A stretch of DNA of 64,000 nucleotides from Eumeta japonica. Taxonomy: Eukaryota > Arthropoda > Insecta > Lepidoptera > Psychidae. A program made the translations under genes and the position numbers. Each line of letters opens with the position of its first letter. Position 1 is the stretch's first letter. Below, one piece after another: positions 1 to 11,839 of the stretch. The notes under the pieces are model-generated. The model saw nothing but the letters and a program-made list of their open reading frames with translations. It made no database searches and was not told where the DNA came from. The DNA lies in the NCBI GenBank assembly GCA_005406025.1, contig BGZK01001025.1, positions 161,977-225,976 on the forward strand. The letters run 5' to 3'.

Positions 1-750
1 AATGCTATTGCAAATGGTATATTGATTATTATTTGTTTGAACCGAACGTCTACCTAAGATATTGCAAAAGAAAAAAATGTTCTTCTAGACATTTAATAGT
101 CACATGTGTGCAAGACCTCAAGACACAACACTATACAAATATTTGAAATTACCGTTTCTGCGGTAATTCCAAACATGGCCGCCTGTCACAGAAAACCCTC
201 TGTGACAGGCGGCCATGAGTGTATTTTCCAAGACTTTCCTTTTTCATTTTGAGATACAGAATTTTAGAAACTAATCTATTCAAAATTATCAAAAAAAAAC
301 GCTTTTTGGTCTAGTTACCGAATTGCCTACCAGATACTTACACCGTTGCCGCTTGACAAATTACTAGAATCATTTTTTGGAGGCAGACAGCACACCTCTC
401 CCTTCTGGCAAGTTTCGGCGTCTCCAACTCTGCAAATATAATAGCGTGTGGCAACTACAAACTGATAGTTAATAAGCTAAGCTATAGTTTTGTAAAGTCA
501 AAACGAGCGAAAGCTAAAAGGTTTTGAAACGAATACTGAAGGTATTTTAAAATTGTCAATTGCAATTTAACTATCCTACTTAAGGGCCGTAAGACGAACA
601 ACGTTTATTCAGTTGAAACTAAATCGCTTCTCATCGAAATTTACAAATACAGAGGTTAAACACATTATTTATAAAAAGTTAATCATGTTTGCATAGTAGT
701 TAAAGCCGAACATGGCAATAATAAAATAAAAAAAAAAACAGCAAAAATGT
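1..750. other. AT-rich sequence without a recognisable gene
   Basis: I see no supported coding sequence here. The only clear structure is the perfect hairpin at 174-217, listed separately. Confidence 0.6.
174..217. repeat. perfect 19-bp inverted repeat with 6-nt loop
   Basis: The left arm (174-192) and right arm (199-217) are exact reverse complements, separated by AAACCC. The arm is GC-rich (CATGGCCGCCTGTCACAGA) in AT-rich surroundings. No transposase or terminal-repeat context is visible, so a fold-back duplication is as likely as a functional stem-loop. Confidence 0.9.
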
Positions 751-751
751 T

Positions 752-1960
752 ATGACTTGGAGTGTCATAAAGAACGAAATTCGAAGAATTAAGGGCCGAA
801 TTATTGACTTCCAACTTAAGTCTGCTGACAAGACGTTGAATAAGGACATGGAGGTTGCTAAGGCTTTAGAGAAGTTCATTACTGACATTCCCGTCTCTAC
901 TACCAGGTCTATCCCGCTCTTGTCGATGAAATTAGGGAGACTGCTGGCCTTCATGGTGTTTCTATTATGACTGTAAATGACATCATTGATTGAATTGCGC
1001 CACACATGGCGTTTGGCAATTTGATGTTAGGGAAATTAAAGTAGTTCCTTCGTTTAAAGGCGGTAGTGTATCGAACTCTAACAACCTAGGCTTATGTCTA
1101 TACTACCGACATTTAGTAGGTCTTTTGATAGTATAGATATATCTACTGTTTCATAGTAGCGACGAAATTTTCGAAAAATTGATCTTATAAGTCAGTTGTT
1201 AGTACATTTTTATAGAGATAAATTAGTGTGTATTAAACAGTTCGGTTTGACTTGGGGTTGCTCAAGTTTGATTCTGACGTTGAGCTTCTGCATCATATTT
1301 TTGGAGCCTGAGAGGACTCAGTTTGATTTGGGGTTGCTCAACAATTGATTCTGGCGTTGAGCTTCTGCTTCATATTTTTAGAGCCTGAGAGGACTTAGGA
1401 GATGTAATTGGGGTATTTTGTAATTTCTTCAAGACATTTGACTGTTTTTATCACGAATCTATGGTAGGGAAACTACATCAATATGAAGTAACAGGCCGGG
1501 CAGTATACCTCAAATCGTATTTGATTAACAGAGTTCTGACGGTTGATGTTAACGTCTGAGTACTATGATGCACCTTTTTATAGTACCGAAATACAAAAGG
1601 GTGTACCACAGGAATCAATTATTGGTCCGATTTCGTTTTTAATCTGTATAAATTACTTATCTGACCTCGTTCAGGATATTCATGACATAGTATTATTTTT
1701 AGATTATACATTTTTGTTACTCAAAACTAATAAACAACAGTCTGCTTGACCATCTGAATAATGCTTCTTCGAAAGTAGAGCAATGGTTTATTGCAAATAC
1801 ACTAACTACTGCATAATGAAATCAAAACAAAATCCGTAAAGTTCTAACTTCCAAATGCAAGAATATGAATCGATATTTTAGTACGAACCGAATTAGAGTT
1901 TGTCGATACTATCGTGTTTCTACGAATCGTTCTTGATAACAGACTTCAATGAGGTCCTCA
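752..1960 (+). pseudogene. non-LTR retrotransposon reverse transcriptase relic (Jockey-like)
   Basis: Reverse transcriptase of a non-LTR (LINE) element, which would copy its own RNA into the genome. The order of family motifs is preserved although the frame is broken many times. An N-terminal linker reads DIPVSTTRS near 890. The fingers region reads KVVPSFKGGS near 1040. A QFGFTWGCST-like segment lies near 1240-1400. The palm reads AFDCFYH near 1435. A GVPQESIIGP box (normally GVPQGSILGP) lies near 1600, and the catalytic-site region VLFLDYTFLL (normally LFADDT) near 1690. The FADD-type metal-binding aspartates are lost, so this copy is dead. Thumb-like sequence can be followed to about 1950. 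Neither a 5' end nor a poly-A tail was found. Clade assignment is by resemblance only. Confidence 0.75.
1238..1395 (+). repeat. ~80-bp tandem duplication inside the reverse transcriptase relic
   Basis: Two adjacent copies (about 1238-1318 and 1319-1395) each begin CAGTT, contain TTGGGGTTGCTCAA and end AGCCTGAGAGGACT. Both encode the same QFGFT...VELLHHIFGA segment, so one copy is extra relative to the family. Confidence 0.75.
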
Positions 1961-2190
1961 TATCAGTAAGTTGGCAAAAATATTTTGTAGTTAATTTAGT
2001 TAAGTATAATGAAATCAACAAAGATCTAACCATAAGTTTCTTAGTCGTTCTTCTTGAGAGTAAACTGCCTTTCAAACAAGTAGTAAATTAGTTAAATGTA
2101 AATTCGCAAAAACATATGACGTATTTCATATATTATTTAATCACCTATGAAATAAAGATATTTTAAATTTAAATTTGAATCTGTGAATAT

Positions 2191-2352
2191 CATGCAGTAT
2201 TACGCGGCATGCAATCCACCGATGACCCTCGAATATGCTTTTCCACTAAAAATTCTCATCTAACGAATGGATATTATTTCGACGCGATTGACAGAGATTG
2301 AACACTAAACTAGCGTTAATTTTTTTTATTAATCCAAACCGTTAATTTAACG
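2191..2352 (+). repeat. Penelope-like element terminal repeat fragment
   Basis: This stretch aligns with the terminal repeat that begins the Penelope-like copies at 43178 and 62939. Shared landmarks in order are CATGCA...GGCATGCAA, CCACCGATGACCCTCGAAT, CCACTA, a GATTGACAGA block and a GAACAC block. No GIY-YIG coding sequence follows, so it is an isolated decayed terminus. Confidence 0.6.
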
Positions 2353-2539
2353 GATACAGGATAACGGTCAATGTCTGCCGTCGACACAGACCTGTTTTGG
2401 CATGCGGTCACCGACTAGGGCTTGTGTTAACATGCCATTTTCAATATTAACGTCCATCGCCCGCTTGTAGTCCGATTAAATCAAAGGCAAAAAGCAAAGA
2501 GAATATTGAAGTGAAGAAACTGCAACACCGATTTTTATT

Positions 2540-2720
2540 ACTTCTATAAAAAGACATGAATGCATGTGTAATTATACACTTACATTTCGTTCTCCGTTTT
2601 CGTCGCCGAATTAAAATCGAAAGTAACGCCTTTTTTTTGGGGATCAGTTTTAACACTGACCCTTGCTGTACTGGATATGCAAAATCGTCGACAATCATTG
2701 TCACAATGCCTCACATCTGT
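2540..2720 (+). repeat. anonymous interspersed repeat, copy 1
   Basis: This segment is similar to 3995-4150. Both contain ATGCAT followed about 30 bp later by GTTTTCGTCGCCGA, then TTTTGGGGATC or TTTTACGGGATCC, then CATATGCAAAATCGTCG or CATGCAAATCCGTCGGCAAT. I do not recognise the family. Confidence 0.5.
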
Positions 2721-2837
2721 CTGTGTGGTAAGTTCACTAACCGCCTTCGAAAAACCTCTTGTATTAGTACAAGATTCAATGTGACGAGCCCCTTTATACT
2801 GACTATATGACAGCTAGACGACATAGGTGGCATGGGT

Positions 2838-3062
2838 CAGTGGCGTAGCTAGGGAAGGGCGGCGGGGGCGGTCCACACCGGGTGCCACTCATTGAGGGGT
2901 GACACCCGAGTTCATTCGACCGCAAATTTTGATTCACAAAAAATGCACAACTAAATATAAAACATTGTTTATCATTAGAGTTTTTCTAAAACTTACAGTT
3001 TTAATTTTTAGGGTGTCACTTTAAATCCGCCCCTGGTGACACCCAGGCTAGCTACGCCACTG
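2838..3062. mobile_element. hAT-type MITE with 8-bp target site duplication
   Basis: The element starts CAGTGGCGTAGCTAGG and ends with the inverse CTAGCTACGCCACTG, giving terminal inverted repeats of about 15 bp. It is flanked by an exact 8-bp duplication GCATGGGT at 2830-2837 and 3063-3070. An 8-bp target duplication with CAGTGGCGTA termini is typical of hAT elements. At 225 bp with no reading frame it is non-autonomous. The intact target duplication suggests it is one of the younger insertions here. Confidence 0.88.
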
Positions 3063-3994
3063 GCATGGGTAGATGTACACTTATTCCTCACCTGGGATTG
3101 GTCAGTCCCCATCCGGACACTAAAGTGTCTATGGTCATGCGCCCGTTGTGGTCGCAGAAGTTTTGCGGCACACACATGCACTGGCCTTCATTGCTCTGTG
3201 TCGGTTGCCCTGTCACCTGCAATTGTCATTGAAAATGAAGTGTGATTATCGACAATACCTCGATATTCCTTCGAGGTATACCTCTGTTATACCTCGAAGC
3301 GTTTAATGGACAGCGTCATAATCATTCGCTGTAATAGCAACTCGCTGCGAAATAAAATAAAATACAGAGTCGTCAGATTTCCACGACCATTAGGATCCTT
3401 TTTGGTTTTGTCTGTCCGTCCGTTGTTCTGTTTTTATATCGTGCCACTTCAGTTCGTTTATTTAATTAAGCTTTAAGTGTAATAAAGTGTAATAAAATAG
3501 AAATAAAAAAATAGCATATATCTACCGCATCGATTGAAGTGTCAATTAGATATTTAAAATATAATAAAAAAGAGTAAGATGCATTCTAATTTTTACTCTT
3601 CAAACTGTTGAAGTCTACTCCTTTAGACTGCAATGAATAGCTTTTCTACTAACCATACTCTTCTGATTAAACAGTTGCAAAAATGTAGAAATCCTTTATA
3701 CGCTTATATATTTCAAATGTTTAGACGCTCTAAATATTCGAAAAGGACCTAATTATTTTTATTTTGAAAATTTACAATAACATTCAAAAAATCAACGTCC
3801 AAGGTTAATCTCTTAGAAGCGAAAGCCTACTCAAAACAAAAGACGCCGGAGGTCGCTTGCTCCGACTCGACTGCAGCTATAAACGCAGGCGCATTCCGAC
3901 GTGCACTCATCAATGGCGACGTCCCCCGGGAAATGCAATTATCAGTGTCGGTTTCACTGTCCGGTTTTACAGTCCGCCCGAACTACCCGCGAGT

Positions 3995-4150
3995 TAAAGT
4001 ATAAGAGATTTAAATGCATACGCGTATTGTACGATTCTTAGTTTTCGTCGCCGAGATGAAAACAACAGTAGTGCATCTTTTACGGGATCCTTTTAGCGCT
4101 GCCTCCGGTGTTGACCATGCAAATCCGTCGGCAATACCCGACATTCACGT
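3995..4150 (+). repeat. anonymous interspersed repeat, copy 2
   Basis: Partner of the repeat at 2540-2720, with the same landmarks at the same spacing. A CpG-rich stretch at 3840-3990 precedes it. The reading frame here (4014-4205) has no family resemblance and I do not call it a gene. Confidence 0.5.
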
Positions 4151-4478
4151 GTTGCGACTTACAGTCGTCGGCTGCCGTCGAGCATGGCGACTGCGAGCCA
4201 CTTAGTTTGACGTTTTTATTTTCAACTGCAATCTCTACGACTCTTCACAGGCAATAGAAAGAAAGCTTTTCGTCTGCAGCTTCACACGTGTGAACATTGA
4301 ATGTCTTCATCCACCTTTCGTGTGGAAAGATCTCGCTGTCAACTCTGATCTCGTTGCCGTTTCAATTCTGGTTCTGATGCTGTTCTTGATTTAAAGCCTA
4401 TATTCTTTTCCAAGCAAAGCTTTATTCATCAGCGAAAATCGTATTAAAATCCCTTCAGTAATTTTAAAGATGTATGCG

Positions 4479-4542
4479 AACAAACTAATATATATATATA
4501 TATATGTATATATATTAGTTTGTTCTATATATAATTATAATG

Positions 4543-4608
<66 letters not shown>
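4479..4608. repeat. (TA)n microsatellite with adjoining hairpin
   Basis: An inverted repeat with GAACAAACTAATATA arms around a TA core lies at 4479-4525. It is followed by an almost pure TA dinucleotide run at about 4543-4608. The 81-residue frame across it consists of Tyr-Ile repeats and is an artefact of the microsatellite. Confidence 0.9.
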
Positions 4609-4611
<3 letters not shown>

Positions 4612-4783
4612 CTTATCGACAAAGTCGATGTAACCTTTACATATATACAAAATTTCATTCTCATCGGTTGTATAGGTCAATAGTTATAATGGAACAACCA
4701 AAAAAACCTCTGTAGATTTATATATTAGTATAGATGTATTAGTACTTATATAGAAAGACTTTGTAAATCTTCTGAAATACATT

Positions 4784-5990
4784 GAAGGACATGCTAAATA
4801 AGTTTAGGGATGCGAATTTGATAATGAAGCCATCAAAATGTAAGTTCGATTATAAATCTGTGACAATATTAGCATATGAGATTAATAAAGAGGGAATTCT
4901 ACCTTCGGAAATGAAATGGATTGTTGTATTATAATTACAGGAATTGTCGAATGCGAAGAAATTAAAGGCTTTTCTAAGGCTCATAATACAGAAAATTCAT
5001 AGAAAATTGTATAGAAATTCCATTAGCTTTAATGAAATTATTAAAGAATAGATTAACTTTAATTAATCAAATAAACATTTACATTATTAAAAACGTTTTT
5101 ATTCGGTTTAGAGATATTTTAAAAATGATGATGTAAGGATGGTAACAAATGCTTTATAAATACTATCGCTGCAAGAAGAATGCAAGAAAAAGAAGAAACT
5201 TATCACGGAAGGTACTCAAGAGAGTTAAAAAAACTGCAGAGACAGAACACCAACGCTTAGAGATTTTAGGGCCATTGAAGTACTTTAGGCACTATGTTTG
5301 GAGTAAGGTATATCAGTCTAAGATCCGAATCAGAAGCGATCTTCGCCCATCTGTTTAATGGAGAAAAAGTATTTCATATCAAATTCAATATGTTTAAAAA
5401 ATATGACACGAGTGGGTCGACTACGGAATTTTTGGCCAGGTTGCGTTTTAATTGAGAATTCAAAAATGCCTCTTTTTTCTATTTTTAGTATAAAGAACAG
5501 ATTTGTGTCACACGATCACATAGCTGTGATTTTCGCTAGTTTATTAAACGGATGTCTATAAATTACTAGTATCGACTTATCTGTTTGTAAAGTTACGCCA
5601 GGAAAATAATAGACAACTCAACTTTTACATATTTTAAAGGCTTCATACTTTCGATAGGTATACAATTAATTCGTTATACTAATGAGTGTAATTAAAAAAA
5701 AAATCATTTTCGAATTTTTAATTTATTGTAGTCTGACTAGGAACTTTTTAGCCAACCAACTCGCGATATATTTTTTAAAATTCTCAAATTCATATAAAGA
5801 TTCATCCATTAAACAGACGGGTGAAGGTGCTTTGTGATTCAGATCATCTGCTAATATGAAATAGAAACACATCATAAAACTTTGAACGTCAACGTCGGAT
5901 TGGCTAGGTGTTCGCTTTGCTTACAAGGATGTGATTGTACGTTCATTAAAGCGACTAAACATAGTAGCAGATCCTCTTTCAAAAAAAAGC
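4784..5990 (+). pseudogene. Gypsy-like LTR retrotransposon pol relic (RT end to RNase H)
   Basis: Two regions recall Gypsy-type pol. At about 4790-5060 broken frames read MLNKFRDANLIMKPSKCKFD, then ILAYEINKEGI, then LKAFLRL. This matches the end of the palm and the thumb (family pattern FREANLTLNPKKC, YLGHVISKEGI, LRSFLGL). At about 5245-5360 one frame reads LKYFRHYVWSK, like the start of RNase H (HFRPYLYG). Near 5930-5985 a further piece reads LNIVADPLSKK, like the RNase H end (N-VADALSR). The stretch 5360-5900 is not alignable. No LTRs or integrase were found. All parts carry stops, so the copy is dead. Confidence 0.6.
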
Positions 5991-6445
5991 CTGAAATTGT
6001 AAAAAATAAATGCACAGACTACATGGTCATATTTTTTTATATATAGGCAGTTAAAAATTTATTTAGTTACAAAAACAAACTATACAAAAAGTCAAATCTA
6101 AAAAATTTGAAAATTTACAATGTTTATAAAATGTTTTACTTAATTTTATAGAACACTAATATATTCAGTTGGTCCTATGGTTATTCTGTAGGCCACTTAT
6201 GTGCAGAAATAAAATGGGTACAAATTTTAACATCTAATTAATAATATTTTTTTGCGTAATTCTTTTATTTGATGAAGCTTTTTCATTTAGTTGTTGTTTC
6301 AGACTTTATTCGTATTTTTTCAGGCTTTATTTCAGGCTTTATTATTGATGTGACGGTCTCCCTACTTCACCATCTCACAATCTTTTTATTTCAAATCGAG
6401 AAGCGCTGATGCGGTACTGTAGATGGCAATCAAGGTAGCTGATCA

Positions 6446-7079
6446 ATTTTTAGGGTTCTGCAACCAAAACGGTAACAACAGAACCCTTATAATTCCGATA
6501 TGTCCGTCCGTCCATCCGTTCATCACAACCGTTTTACTAAAAACTACGAGATGCATATTGATGAAATTTGGAATATAGGTGTCTTGTATGAGCTGTTACT
6601 TAGTCTGGTAGTTAAATAATAAAAATAAGTATTTCTAGTTAGGGCACTCCATACATATAATAGAAGCTAAAAAAAAATTTCAGCAAACATCAAGGAATGG
6701 CACATATATTTCGACAGTTTTTTTAAAAACATTTTAAGGTTTCAAAGCACAATTTTGTAGATTAATTGAATATTTATCGTTCCGAAAGTAGCAGAAATTA
6801 TGTCCCTCCGTTATTTTTTAAGGCGTATGTCCAAAAAATATGAAAAAAATTACAAAGATAACGCTTAATAAATACTATCGACAAAAATTATTTTCAATAT
6901 GACCGGATATACAGTTTGCAGTTATTGCCGAAAAAGAGCACTGCTCAAGAAAATGCCGTAAGTGCCATGGAGATACGCTCTTTTGCTGGTGCACTTTAGT
7001 CTACACTACTCTACACCAATTTAAGAGTAATAGACGACGTACCTACTTGTTTCATTAAAGTGCATATACCTACCGTGTG
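6446..7079 (+). repeat. long inverted repeat, left arm (hairpin-ended lepidopteran-type repeat)
   Basis: This arm is the reverse complement, with many small indels, of 8668-9322. Its outer end forms a stem-loop (AGGGTTCTG...CAGAACCCT, about 6451-6486) followed by a run of TCCGTCCGTCC. An AGGGTTCCG stem next to CCGTCCGTC is a widespread lepidopteran repeat signature. Other landmarks shared with the right arm are GTATGAGCTGT, GTATGTCCAAAAAA, AGTTATTGCCGAAAAA and AAGTGCCATG. Confidence 0.75.
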
Positions 7080-7345
7080 CGGGAAATAGAAAAAAAGTGT
7101 CAAAAAAAAAGTGTAGATAACGACGTAGTTTTTTTTCTACTGAACCCTAAATTGAGCAAGGTTCGATGTGCTGTCGGCCGGGTTTTTTTTTTTCTTATGG
7201 AACACTACTCGACTCACGTTTACGTTAGCAAAGAAAATTTTTTTCTTCACTTTTCAATGTATCGGCATTAAGTGTACTAAGTAGTTTTATGACCTAGCGT
7301 TTCATGAAAACACTCAGCAGCCACGTACGAATGTACGAAACTTAC

Positions 7346-7531
7346 CGCGGGCGTCTGACTCGTAGTCGACGGCTGCGCTTGCGCACCTCCGACGGCGCCG
7401 GCGGCGGTGGTGGTGGTGGCTTTGAAGCTGTCGAAAATCGACGCCAAGAGCTCCGGTTTCAGTGTCGACGTCGTTGTCTGTGGCCGAATGCCGGTCGAGC
7501 ACACCAGAAGGATTAGAATAGTAATTTTCAT
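7346..7531 (-). CDS. candidate first exon of a secreted Thr/Ala/Gln-rich protein
   Basis: The minus-strand start codon at 7531-7529 lies in a good insect context (GATAAAATGA). It opens a frame with a short hydrophobic N-terminus, MKITILILLVCSTG, resembling a signal peptide. A low-complexity segment rich in Thr, Ala, Ser and Gln follows (TTTTAAGAVGG, QPSTTSQTP). The frame reaches a consensus 5' splice site, GCG|GTAAGT, at 7346/7345, so about 62 residues are encoded. The segment LLASIFDSFKATTTT faintly recalls N-termini of insect serine protease homologues, which is a guess. No downstream exon was found at lower coordinates. It lies between two inverted repeat arms, so it may be an orphaned or captured exon. 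Confidence 0.45.
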
Positions 7532-8390
7532 TTTATCTATAACAAAAAAAAAAAGATGCAGAAAACAACCGGCTTATGCTATACGATATCAGAGGTGTCG
7601 CGGCTGCATCGGATCGATTATCCGTTAACAAGACTCGACTTCATAAAACACTTGTTGGCCTTGCCAAAATAAAATATGAGCTGCATTTCTTGGGGATATT
7701 GAACAATTATTAAAACTGTCTTAGAAATATAAATTCATGGATGACGCGGAGAGGAAATATTAACAGCCTAATTTCCTCAAAGAATAGTGCATTTACTTAT
7801 TAATTTTTGAATCAATCAACTTTGAACTAACGATCCCATTCTAAAAATGATTACACACTTAGTGAGAGATTTTTTAAAATCGGTTCATTATTTCATTTTA
7901 GTAGTACAAATACACAAATTAAACCGAGGACAAATGCAAGGATTTCTTTTAAAAAAACCTTTCTCGGCGTGCGCGCACCACATCACCAGGGTTTCACCGT
8001 AATCGTACCGATCGATTAGGCACTAGGACAGGCAAAGCACAAACATACATAGATTTTTATTCGTATTGACCCGATTCACGTAGTGGCTATAGGTAAAACT
8101 GCGTCGAAATCCGTTTTCAAATCGTACGTGAACAAATTAACGCACAGACAAACGAACACCTGGCAAACCCCATTAATTTGTGTTTGTCTCCTACAAAATG
8201 CTTCTGTTTCTCAATCGAGACTGCAATTAACCGCGATAAATTTTGAGGCCGCATTAGAAGAATTCGTCATATCAAAAACTAACAACCGCCAAAGGAATAA
8301 TGTAAAATATTCTAGTGTTTGCATTACTGCATTAGCACATTTGTACATTTGCATTAATACATTATTGCATTAGTAGCAACAGCTACTGTG

Positions 8391-8416
8391 ATATATATAT
8401 ATATATATATATATAT
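8391..8416. repeat. (AT)n microsatellite
   Basis: Uninterrupted AT dinucleotides over 26 bases. Confidence 0.95.
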
Positions 8417-8667
8417 TGTAATAAAGCAACAATAAACATAACGTTAGGTAGCTCGTTTCTCGAATAAAACGATGTATTGCACATTATTGTATTTTTTTTT
8501 CTGGTTGAATAAATATTTCGTTTATTATCAAACGAGACGCGATCAAAGTAAAAAAAACCGCCAAGAGCATGCCGGGCCGTACCCAGTGTGGGATTCCCTA
8601 GCCGTCACTGCAAAGGAATGCATTACAGATGAAAAAACTAAATTATTACACTTTTTCCATGTTTCTA

Positions 8668-9322
8668 GTACAGAGTAGGTATAAACCACTTTAGTCGCCT
8701 ATAACTAGACAAACAAGTAGGTATGTCGTATGTTGTAAAGTGCACAAGAAAAAGAGCGTATCTTCATGGCACTTACGTCCTTCTGTTGAGAAGTGCAGTT
8801 TTTCGGCAATAACTTAAAAACGATATATTCTATCATGTTTATAATATTCTAATGCTTAGTAAGTATTCTCATTGAAACTATTTATTAAGTGTTAACTTTC
8901 TAATTATTTTCATATTTTTTTGGACATACGGTTTAAAAATAAAGGGGGGCATACGTTTCTCTCTATTTTCGCAGCGATTACTACCGAAAATATTCAATTA
9001 ATCAAAAAAGTTGCTGAGAAACTTAAAAGTGATTAAAAAAAAAACTATCCAAATTTGTGCTACACGTTGACGTTTGCTGAGAAAAAATTTTTTAACTTCC
9101 GTTAAAAACCATTACATGTATGGAATGCCCCTTCTAGACATATTTATTTATGTTATTTAACTATCAAACTATAGTTTAACTGTACACTATAAGTTACAGC
9201 TCATACATAATATCTATAGTCCAGTTTTTGAACAAAATGCCCGTAACGTACGGACGGTCAGATATGACAAAACTAAAAAGGTTCTATTTTTGCCATTTTG
9301 ACTCGGAACTTTAAAAACGGTT
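8668..9322 (-). repeat. long inverted repeat, right arm
   Basis: Reverse-complement partner of 6446-7079. On the minus strand it runs from an outer GTTCCG...GAACC stem, through CCGTCCGT and GTATGAGCTGTAACTTA, to AAGTGCCATGAAGATACGC. It keeps the same order as the left arm but is diverged. The two arms enclose about 1.6 kb. Confidence 0.75.
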
Positions 9323-9329
9323 CTCATTC

Positions 9330-10490
9330 GATGACTCTGTGTCTATTATAGTCTAGTCGATGGGTTGAGAATGGTGTTAATTCAACATAATGGTGCTAAA
9401 ATTACGTGTCATAGCTCATTCGATCCGGAACCATGTGTAGATCATTGTGCTAGAAAATTGAATTAGCATATTAAAATTTCCAAAAGTTATAGACAATTAA
9501 AGATAGAAAAAAAGTCGTGTTTAGTTTTTTGCTTATAATTCGAAAACAAACATTTTTTTTGGATTTTGAAAAAAAGACTCTTAAAAAGGAGGACATTTAC
9601 TAAAAGTCTACCTCTATTATTAATAATTTTAATTTAATGTTGAAAATTGCCGTCCGCGCGTCACTTTTACGTTGCGCGCATGGCGTCGCAAGTCAATAAA
9701 TTACAATAAAAAACTCTTTTAGGACATCTAAATTAGAATTATAAATCTAAAAAATATATGGTATGGGCCAAACACTTCAAAGAACTGACTCCCGTTGAAA
9801 TTTTTTATTTAAGTTAATTTACTAATAAACTAGACGATTGTTAATTAAAAAAAAATTCTGGGAGTTTCCTTATAATTGTAAACTAAAAAAAAAACATTTA
9901 AATAATTGCCATAGATTTTCCTCACTTCGTAGAGCCCTTCTTTTATACACACAAAAGAAGGTAGCGTGATAAAAGTTTAAATAAATTTAATACTTTGTTT
10001 AAAATGATTTTTTTAAGTTAACAAAAAAGAAAAAAACAAAAAAACCGTAATGTTATAATTTTTTTCCCATTTAATATTATACTACCGCTTTTATGTCAAT
10101 AAAAATATTTTTTATTAAAATAAAAATTAAGCTCCATTCGTATAATCACTTTTTATAAACAAATGGACTATATCAATATTACAAATAAATTTTTTTTTCA
10201 ACTTCATGAACAACTGTTATTTATGATTTAAAAAAAAATTCTTAATAATAATTTTTATTTGTTTATAAACATTTTTTTCATATAACTACTATGTAAATAG
10301 TTAGTTAAGAATTTTTTTTAATCATAATTAACAGTTCTCTACAAAGTAACAAATTTTTTTTTTATTATTTTTTTTATTAATTATTATTGTTGTATTTAGA
10401 CTAACTTCCTCTTCGAAAGTACGCATTTGTTTTTTATAAGCATATTGTTTGTCGACACAACAGGTATATATTTATTATAAGACACAATTC
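9330..10490. other. A/T-homopolymer-rich intergenic sequence
   Basis: Long A and T runs (for example around 10190-10380) and no supportable coding sequence. A short GC-richer patch at about 9648-9690 has no recognisable content. Confidence 0.6.
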
Positions 10491-10830
10491 CGTTTCAAAA
10501 GGCTACCACGAACAAGGGGCGGGCCAATTCTGTAAACTTAAAACAGTTCAGTCGACATCGCTATGAGGCCAAAATTCCGTCAACGCGAGAAGAATTCTCC
10601 CGTACGCCCTCTGTTGGCGTAATTTTGACGTTATAGCAATGACTATTCGTATGCCGATCGGTCTGACCTCGAATATATGCGGCGGGTATACCTTTATTCG
10701 CATGTATGACCTTTTAAAACCTCTTCTGAACCGGCCATGACCGAACGAACACTCCGCTAAGTAGAAGCCTTTTCGGCTCTGCTAAAAGGTGACAAAAACG
10801 AGAAATAACCTTTGCCGGGAAGGTCGTATT
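10490..10830. other. GC-richer anonymous block
   Basis: Base composition rises over this block and CpGs are frequent. I cannot read a continuous frame or recognise a repeat family in it. Confidence 0.4.
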
Positions 10831-11004
10831 TATTAGTATGCAGCCTTAAATCAGGAAATGCACGCTCTGATTTTCCTTAAGCTGACACGTATTTCCTGGT
10901 ACTAGCGTTGATCGATCGATATTGTCATCCTTTACATTAAAGCTATAAGACAAGAATACAGGCTTTACCTATACAAATTTCTGAATACATTACTAATAGT
11001 GATG

Positions 11005-11230
11005 ATGGCTCCTTGGCTAAAAGGGTCGCCTTCATATTAAAAGGTACTGGGTACGATCCTGACCATTGGCGAATCTATAAGCTTTGAACTTAAATTTCAA
11101 TCGCTTCATGTGTCATAGTACACATTAGGCCGTCCCTCCCAGCCTTCGTAATTGCATTAGTGACAACGGGTTTTATAAGTCCCCAATCCGCAGTGAACCA
11201 ATATGGATGCCTTAAGGTTTAAACACATTC
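11005..11230 (+). repeat. possible tRNA-derived SINE segment
   Basis: TGGCTAAAAGGG (11014-11025) fits a Pol III A box. GGTACGATCC (about 11050-11059) is one base off a B box and lies 25-35 bp downstream. The following AATCCGCAGTGAACCA (about 11188) resembles a phrase common in lepidopteran interspersed repeats. A real tRNA cannot be folded from it. Confidence 0.35.
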
Positions 11231-11839
11231 TGGAGTGAATACATTGTGGAGCGACTTACCCTAGCAGAGGAGTGATCAAATCTAACCCAACAATTCACAA
11301 AAAGTAATGTATCCTGAAAGTACCCACAGCTTACAATGATAATTACTTTGCCTACACGTAAATAATTCAACTCAGCTGTGAGGTGGTGTAGACCACGCTC
11401 CATCGCCACATTGTGTACTGTGTGGGTTGGAATAGGTCTGCGAGGCGAGTGATGAACCCGAAAGTTACATGTTCAAACATCCAGTTCCGTCTATTACATA
11501 AGGACGCGCGGGCGCAGACCCGGGGCTCACGGGGTCTGATCATGCATCGAAATGTCATCATCGTCGCTGAACTTGCACGTCAAACATGTTATATATAATC
11601 ATTTTGCTTTCTAAAGGGGTACCAAATTTTATACAGCCAAAGACTAAAAGTCTGCGTGTCCGCGGGCGTCGACTCTGTGAGCCTAAGGTCCCTAGGCGTG
11701 TGCCCAAGGGCTCCGATTTGTCGCGTCCAAAGACTGCCTGTGTGTACGAGAGCCCTTGCATAGCCTTATGCGACCCTAAACATGACACGTATAATGTTGT
11801 AACAGCTTTGTATCACACCACCGCATACACATAGTGTCC

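Noticed and set aside
4470..4715. 81-residue frame with Tyr-Ile repeats
   Set aside because: Produced by the TA microsatellite.
6446..9322. Polinton/Maverick element, suggested by long inverted termini
   Set aside because: No polymerase B, integrase, ATPase or capsid gene lies between the arms, and the interval is far too short.
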